A DNA stretch of 8,484 nt from Chloroflexota bacterium (GTDB lineage: Bacteria > Chloroflexota > Anaerolineae > B4-G1), in NCBI GenBank assembly GCA_024232355.1, contig JAAEPW010000023.1, positions 1 to 8,484 of the forward strand, read 5' to 3'. Below the pieces are notes generated by a model. That model ran no database searches. It was not told the DNA's origin and was given only the letters and a program-made list of their open reading frames with translations. The translations under genes and the position numbers were made by a program. Shown one piece after another: positions 1 to 6,300 of the stretch; the first letter of the stretch is position 1; each line of letters opens with the position of its first letter.

Positions 1-159
1 AAATGGTAAAACGTCAACTTTTTCCAAGATTTGTGTACTGATCCTGGCATCACCCACACTGTTGGCTATATCGCTAAAATTTACTCGGAGCGTCCCCAAG
101 TGACTTTTGCGGCATTGCGAATATTGTGCCAGACTTGATGAAAGCAATTGAAGAATCAC
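1..159 (-). other. Open frame of 53 codons running off the left edge, of uncertain coding status
   Basis: From a GTG at 159-157 the minus strand is open to base 1, reading VILQLLSSSLAQ near its start and including 'DIANSVGDARIST' and 'LEKVDVLPF'. The GTG lies about 7 nt past the -10 box of the left promoter, which would make a leaderless message; no Shine-Dalgarno is seen. A later ATG at 50-48 in another frame also lacks one. I do not recognise the peptide. It could be the start of a gene, a 5' leader, or part of a dispersed repeat. Confidence 0.2.
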
Positions 160-195
160 GCACGAATTGTAGCAAAATTAATTACCGTGTCAAGC
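119..195 (-). repeat. Promoter/leader repeat, copy A (left)
   Basis: This stretch is homologous to 7999-8077. The best part, 154-195 against 8034-8076, differs at five positions plus one gap over 43 columns; the rest is weaker but ends in a shared AATATTC (125-119). Similarity may extend upstream as CCAG...TGCC. The repeat includes the whole promoter and about 40 nt of the transcribed leader. It lacks the T-run hairpin of copy B within the window. Confidence 0.78.
166..193 (-). promoter_or_regulatory. Second sigma-70-type promoter, directed out of the left edge
   Basis: On the minus strand TTGACA (193-188), a 16-bp spacer and TACAAT (171-166). The spacer differs at several positions from the nuclease promoter, but the boxes and the nearby start-site sequence TGCGTGATT are kept. 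It lies 35 bp beyond the nuclease terminator, so it would begin a separate transcript leading to a gene beyond the left edge. Confidence 0.75.
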
Positions 196-227
196 CGATC
201 CAGTTTTGCCGACCATCCTGTGTGTGG

Positions 228-266
228 AAAAAGAGAGCGCCACCGGCGATAAAACCGGTGGCGCTC
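228..266 (-). terminator. Intrinsic terminator of the giant nuclease gene
   Basis: A perfect 12-bp stem (235-246 with 255-266, GAGCGCCACCGG and its complement) encloses an 8-nt loop. On the minus strand it is followed by TCTTTTTCC, a T-run at 228-232. It lies 33 nt past the TAA stop at 300-302, so transcription probably ends here and the gene is monocistronic. No matching T-run follows on the plus strand. Confidence 0.92.
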
Positions 267-299
267 GTTGTGTATGTTAGCGAGTCGGCAGTTTAGTGA

Positions 300-338
300 T
301 TACTGACGCACGATGAACGGCAGGTAGATGAACTCGCG
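300..338 (-). other. C-terminal 'YLPFIVRQ' tail (residues 2519-2530)
   Basis: The last DUF11 unit ends in 'FTIEG' and is followed by REFIYLPFIVRQ and the stop codon. Short endings of the form Y-L-P-hydrophobic-hydrophobic-hydrophobic-R recur on exported Chloroflexota proteins to my knowledge. It is neither LPXTG with a membrane segment nor a type IX secretion domain. A sorting or anchoring role is only a guess. Confidence 0.55.
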
Positions 339-3300
339 CCCTTCGATGGTAAAGATAGCGTCGTCGGAGCCGCTGCCATCATTGTCGGATACAAAGTAAG
401 CCACGTTCGTCACGTCGGCCCCATAGTAGAGCGTGTCGGTGGTGACGGTGGCGGTGAATACAAAGGTGTACTCGCCGCCGCTCTCCACGGGATACTCCCA
501 GGTGATGACGTCTGAGACTGGCAACTGAGCTGTGCCACCCGGGTTCGTCACGTACCCACCGAACGTTACCTCAGACGGCAACTCGTCGGTGATCACTACG
601 CCGGTAGCATCAGCGTCGCCACTGTTGGCGATGGTGACGGTGTAGGTGACGATCCCGCCCAGTGGTACGTCGGTGGTAGGCGCCACGTCCTTGGTGATGA
701 CCAGGGTGGGTTGGCTGGTGTACAGGTTCAGCCCGACGACGACCGGATCGTGATCGGATGCGCGATACGGGTCGGCGTTGTACAGGTCAACGAGTTGACC
801 CGGTGATTTTTCTTCTTCATTATAGTCGAGGATACGCGGCTCGTCAGCGTTGATGTGCCACACTGTCGCATCACCCACCTGTGCCGTCAAGCTGTCGTTC
901 GACATTGCATAGTCGAGGTAGCCTGCCTGCCCATAGAAGACGTAGGAGTAGGCGTTCGGCCCAACAAACTGTTCGAGCAAGTCGGTGTAACCTGCGTCCT
1001 CGGCGGCGACGATGGGGTCTTCCATCGCGTAAGAGTTCAGGTCGCCGAGGATGATAAAGTCGGGGTCACCGCTGCCAGTGGGATCGGTATCCAGCCAAGC
1101 GACCTCCACCGTCATTGCAGCGGTGCGGGTCAGGTTACAGTTACCTTGACCATCGCTCATGTCTGGGTCGCCGCTACACGCTGAACCCTTCGATTTGAGG
1201 TGGTTGACCGCGGCGGTGAAACGCTCATCGGTTGCGTTCTCCTCAAAGGTCTGGGCCAGGACTGGCCGGTTCCTGGTGTCGATGAACGCCGGGTCGAACG
1301 ACGAGTCGAGGATGGCGGCCGCGCCGACCGGGGTGACGGTGCCAGGCTGGTAGATCAAGCCCACGGCGATTTCGTCTGTTCCGATCTGGGCTACACCGGG
1401 GTCGATAAGGGCGTACGTACCGGCTCCGGCAATGGCGTTCAGGCCATTCACCAAGTCCTGGATGGCGCTGTTCGCGTCGTAGCCATCGTTCTCTATCTCC
1501 ATCAAGCCGACGACGTCGGCGTCCATAGATAACACAGCAGTGATGATCTTGTCCCGCTGGCGGTTGAACTCGGACAGTGAAGTCGCACCGCGCGAGGTCG
1601 GGAAGCCGCCGCCCATACCGTCGCCGTTAAAGTAGTTTAGTACGTTAAAGCTGGCGACTGCGATTCTGCCACTGGCAAGACCGGGAGTAGCTGTACGAGG
1701 ATTGTCAGCCACAAAGTTCACGACTCCTACCGGCTGGACGCGGTAGCTATAGTATTGCTCCAGAACACCGGTCAGACTCGGGACAGTATATCCTCCGCGC
1801 AAGGTGTTGAGCGCGCTGAGGCCGGGATCAGGATAGATGATCGGGTCGGGGAATTCGTTGGTGTTGGCGTCTTCCAGGAGGATGCTGCTAAGGTCGTTGA
1901 GGGCCTGGAGGGCGTTGGCCGCTGCTCCTGGCGTGGTGACATTGGTCGGATTGTAAAGACGATCGTACACGGAGAGACTGACCTGTCCATAGCCTCCCAG
2001 GCCATAGTTTTCGGTGACGTATAGTTCCTGGCTAAAGTTAATCAGCATGCCCTCGACCGGTTCCCAATCACTCGTGTCCGAGATGGGTAGGGTGACCGCC
2101 GCCGGGGTCACGCTGTTCCCCGAACCGCAGAGCGTTATGGCACTGATGTAACCCAACTGTGTGTTGTTGCCGTACTCGGAAACCTCGCCCATCACGCGCA
2201 CCAGGTCGCCCGCACTGACGTTCACACCAAAGCCGCTGTCGTAAACAAAGATACCCTCGGAAGTCATCGGATCGACGTCGGCGTCGGTGTCCTCTTCCTG
2301 AACATAGAATCCACTCAGCCCATCGCTGGTGTCCTGATAGTCGCCGACGACCACGCCCTCGATGGTATGGACATTGTCGATCTCTGGGCTTGTGTCGCCG
2401 CTGCCCTGGATGTCGTGGATGAGAGTCGCGCTTGTACCACAGTCAGCCGCCGTACCCACAAAGACGGTCGCGCCAGCCTCGTCGTCTTCGGCGGGAGTCC
2501 CGCTCATGTTGCCGGGCAACGAATCGAGGTCCAGTTGGTCGGAGGCGAACACTTGGGCATAGTTTGCAAAGTTGGTGCCGTCGGTGCCGGTGCGGATTTC
2601 TACCACGATGTCGCAGGTCGCGGTGGCGCCGGGCAGGATAGAACTGACGGTCCAGGTCAGTACGTCGCCCACGACGGTAGCGCCACAGGTGTTGTTGACG
2701 TTGGTGATTTGGGTGGTAACGTCGGGCAAATAGTCCACGACCAGAACATTGGTCGCGCTCATTGTGCTGCCGGCGTTATTCACCAGTTCAAGTGTGTAAG
2801 TAATGGTGTCGCCTTCGCCCGGATTGCTCGTGGGAGCTACTGTTTTGCCCAGTTCCAGGTCTGCAAAGGGAGAACCGCAGTTGCCCGCCGCGCCAGGGGT
2901 GGGAGGATGTTCACACCAGGTGTTGCTCAGGTCCTCGGAGGTTTCGTCGTTCCCATCTACGCCGTTCCCGCCGGTCTGGGTTTCAGCGCCCTCTGCCAGA
3001 TCTTGGCGTTGTGACGAGTAACCCGAATCGTGCGGCTCGCCGGAAGCGAGAACGTCTTGAGAATCAATCGCTGTGTCGTTCTGGTAGGTGGTGGGTATGG
3101 CGTCGGCATCCGGGCCATCGGTCGCAACCCCGGTCTTGTCCACGGCCTCCGCTTTGTCTCCCCAGACCACATAGTCCAGATCAGTGACCAGGTCGGTGTC
3201 GCCATTCCAAAAGTAGAGGACGGCGACTTCACCGTCGTTGGACAGGCCACCCTGGCCGTTGATTGAACCGGGCTGGGCCTCTCGCATATCGGCAATACCA

Positions 3301-6300
3301 TCGGGCGTGCCATCTTCGTACAACTCGTAGGTTGGATCGACGCCATAGGTGGCGAAAAAGTTGTCAGAGCCGTTCAGGGCAACCGTCTGGTAGGCGCCAG
3401 CGGGGATGGTCGCGCCGTCCGGGAAGCGGGCGTGAAAGTCACTATAACTGCCGCCGCCAGCGTCGGCCCCGGAGACGATGTTGTAGTAATAGGCGCCGCC
3501 ATTGGCATACGTGGCGTCGAACAAGTAAACGTTCGCCAGGTTGACGGTGTCAGATGTTGGGTTGTGGATTTCGATGAATTCGCCTACTGTGGGCGCAACC
3601 ACAACCTCTGTCATCAGTAATCTCCAAGGTGCCAGGCCGGAGCTATCCTGGATAGTGGTTTCCCAATAGTCGTCGTTGTTAGCCGGGTCGTCGCCGACGG
3701 CATCTGTGCTGACCTGGACCTCGTTGGTGATGATAGTGCCAGCCATCACAGCGGCGTCCACCGTGGCGGTCAGGTTAAAGCTATGCGTCCCTAAGGACAT
3801 CAAGTCACCCACGTTCCAGGTGATGGTCTCGTGGGAGCCGATGGTGGAGATATAGGCCATCAGTCCGCTGTCGTCAGAATCGTAGGTGACGCTGATGGGC
3901 AGGGTGTCGGTGAGGATGATGTTGGTGGCCAAGACAGCTCCAGCGTTATCTATCGTCACCTCGTAGACGATGCTGTTGCCGTTGTAGGCAGTCGCCGGGC
4001 CGGTCTTGCTGATCGTCAGTTCCGGCAACGAGGAGAGAACGGTAAAGGAAGCATCGGCAGAGTCGGCGTTGTTGCTGCCGCTGACCTCGGCGGTGTTGAC
4101 GACGGTATCGCCGTAATCACCGTTGTGAGCGACGACAAAGCTAACGGTGACGATCTGGCTGGTGGTGACGGAGCCGTTCCAGGTGATTTCACCGCCATTT
4201 TCTGCCGCGCCCGCTGGTTGATCTACCCAGTGGTCAAAGGTGACACTGACGGGCAGGGTGTCGGTCAGCAAGGCACCGGTTTCATCCATAGGACCAATGT
4301 TGGACAGCAGGATGGTATAGGTGACCGGGCCGTGGTAGGCGACGCTGGTGTCCGGCTCGGCGGTCTTGGAGACGGAGAGGACGGGATAGCAGTTGTGTTC
4401 TGCGCCAGGGGTGGGGGTGTACTCACACCAGGTGTTGCTCAGGTCCTCGGAGGTTTCGTCGTTTCCGTCCACGCCGTTCCCGCCAGTCTGGGTTTCAGTG
4501 CCCTCGCTCAGGTCCATCCGTTGCCAAGTATTACCGCCAGCGTGTGACCCAGTGTCAACCACGTCTTGAGAAACGATCGCTGTGTCGGCGAGGTAGGTGC
4601 TGGCTGTGCTATCGGCGTCTGGACCATCAATCGAGACGCCCGTCTTGTCCACAGCTTCGTCTTTATCGCCCCAGACCACATAATCCAGGTCGGTGACCAG
4701 GTCGCTAAAGCCATCCCAAAAGTAGAGAATGGCAATCTCGCCGCCGTTGGTCAAGCCGCCTTGGTCGTTGATTGAGCCAGGGAGCGCCTCTCGCATATCA
4801 GGAATGACATCAAGAGTTCCTCCATCCCCGTATAATTCATAAGTTGGGAGAATCCCATAGGTAGCAAAAAAGTTATCCGAGCCGTTCAGGGCAACCGTCT
4901 GATAGGCGCCGGCGGGGATGGTCGCGCCATCCGGGAAGCGGGCGTGAAAGTCACCATAACCGCCGCCGCCAGCGTCGGCCCCGGTGACGATGTTGTAGTA
5001 ATAGGCGCCGCCATTGGCATACGTAGCGTCGAACAGGTACACGTTCGACAGGTCAATGGTATCGGAGGTTGGGTTGTGAATTTCGATGTACTCGCCTGTC
5101 GTGGGCGTGACTGCTATTTCCGTCATCAGCAATCTGGCGGGCGTAGAGACAGAGCTATCCAGGATGGTGGTTTCCCACTGGTCACTATTGTTGGCCGGAT
5201 CGTCGCCCACGGCATCGGTGCTGGCCTCGACCTCGTTGGTGATGACTGTGCCTTGTGTCACACTGACATCCACCGTGGCCGTCAGGTGGAAGAGGAAGGT
5301 GTCGGTTGACAGTATATCGCCCACGTTCCAGGTGATGACGCCGCTAGCGCCTAGCACACAGGCCGGGCAGGTCTTGCCGCTGTCGTCAGAGAGGTAGGTG
5401 ACGCTGATGGGCAGGGTATCGGTGAGGATGACGTTGGTGGCCGTGTCGGCGCCGTTGTTCGCTATCGACACCTCGTAGACGACGGTCTCGCCGTTAAAGG
5501 CCGTGTCTGGGCCGGTCTTGCTGACGTCCAGTTCCGGCGTGGCGGCGATGACGGTAAAGGTGGCGTCGTCCGAGTCGGCGTTGGCGGTGCCGCTGACCTC
5601 GACGGTGTTGACGACCACGTCCTCGTAATCGCCGGTGTGGGAGACGACAAAGCTAAAGTTGATGATCTGCGCGGTGGTGACGGAGCCGTTCCAGGTGATC
5701 TCGCCGCCGCTGTCCGTCGCGCCCGCCGGTTGTTCTATCCAGCGGTCAAAGGTGACGCTGATGGGCAGGGTGTCGGTCAGGAGGACGGCGGGATCGTCGA
5801 TGTAGCCGACGTTGGAGAGCGCGATGGTGTAGGTCACTTCGCCCTGGTAGGCCACGTTGGTCGTGGGATCAGCGGTCTTGGAAACGACGAGTGCGGGCAT
5901 ACAGTCATTGGCCGCGCCAGGGGTAGAGATCTCCTGGATATAGGTGTCGGTGTTGCGCCTGCCGCCGGAACCATTGGGGCAACGCTGGTTGGAATGATTG
6001 TCTTTGTCTCCAGCACCACCTTCATTGACCTGGGGTTGTGAGGCGTTCAACAGAACGAGCAAATCAGGGTCGTCTGAATCGTTTGTGTCGTACACAATCG
6101 CATCAATCAGGGTGGTGTCAGTCACCAGCGTAGTATCGTTGGGAAAGTCAGTATCATTACCCACGAGGAGTGCGACAGCATCGGCCCCATTCTGCAACGA
6201 ATTGTTATTGAAAACCAAGTCTACGTTGGCAACCGCTGCATTACCGAGCACAAAATAGCCATCGACATCGGTAGTGTAACCGTCCAGGTCAAAGGCAGGA

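Noticed and set aside
300..340. LPXTG sortase signal or type IX secretion C-terminal domain
   Set aside because: The tail has YLPFI rather than LPXTG, no hydrophobic segment plus basic end follows, and no T9SS-type beta domain is seen; the last fold is a DUF11 unit.
2367..3014. Plus-strand open frame of 215 codons
   Set aside because: Antisense shadow of the DUF11 and lamin-tail coding sequence, with no family resemblance and no initiation signal.
3831..4547. Plus-strand open frame of 238 codons
   Set aside because: It lies wholly antisense to the repeat region of the nuclease gene; its Gly/Val/Asp-rich product is what the complement of DUF11 codons gives, with no ribosome-binding site or recognisable domain.
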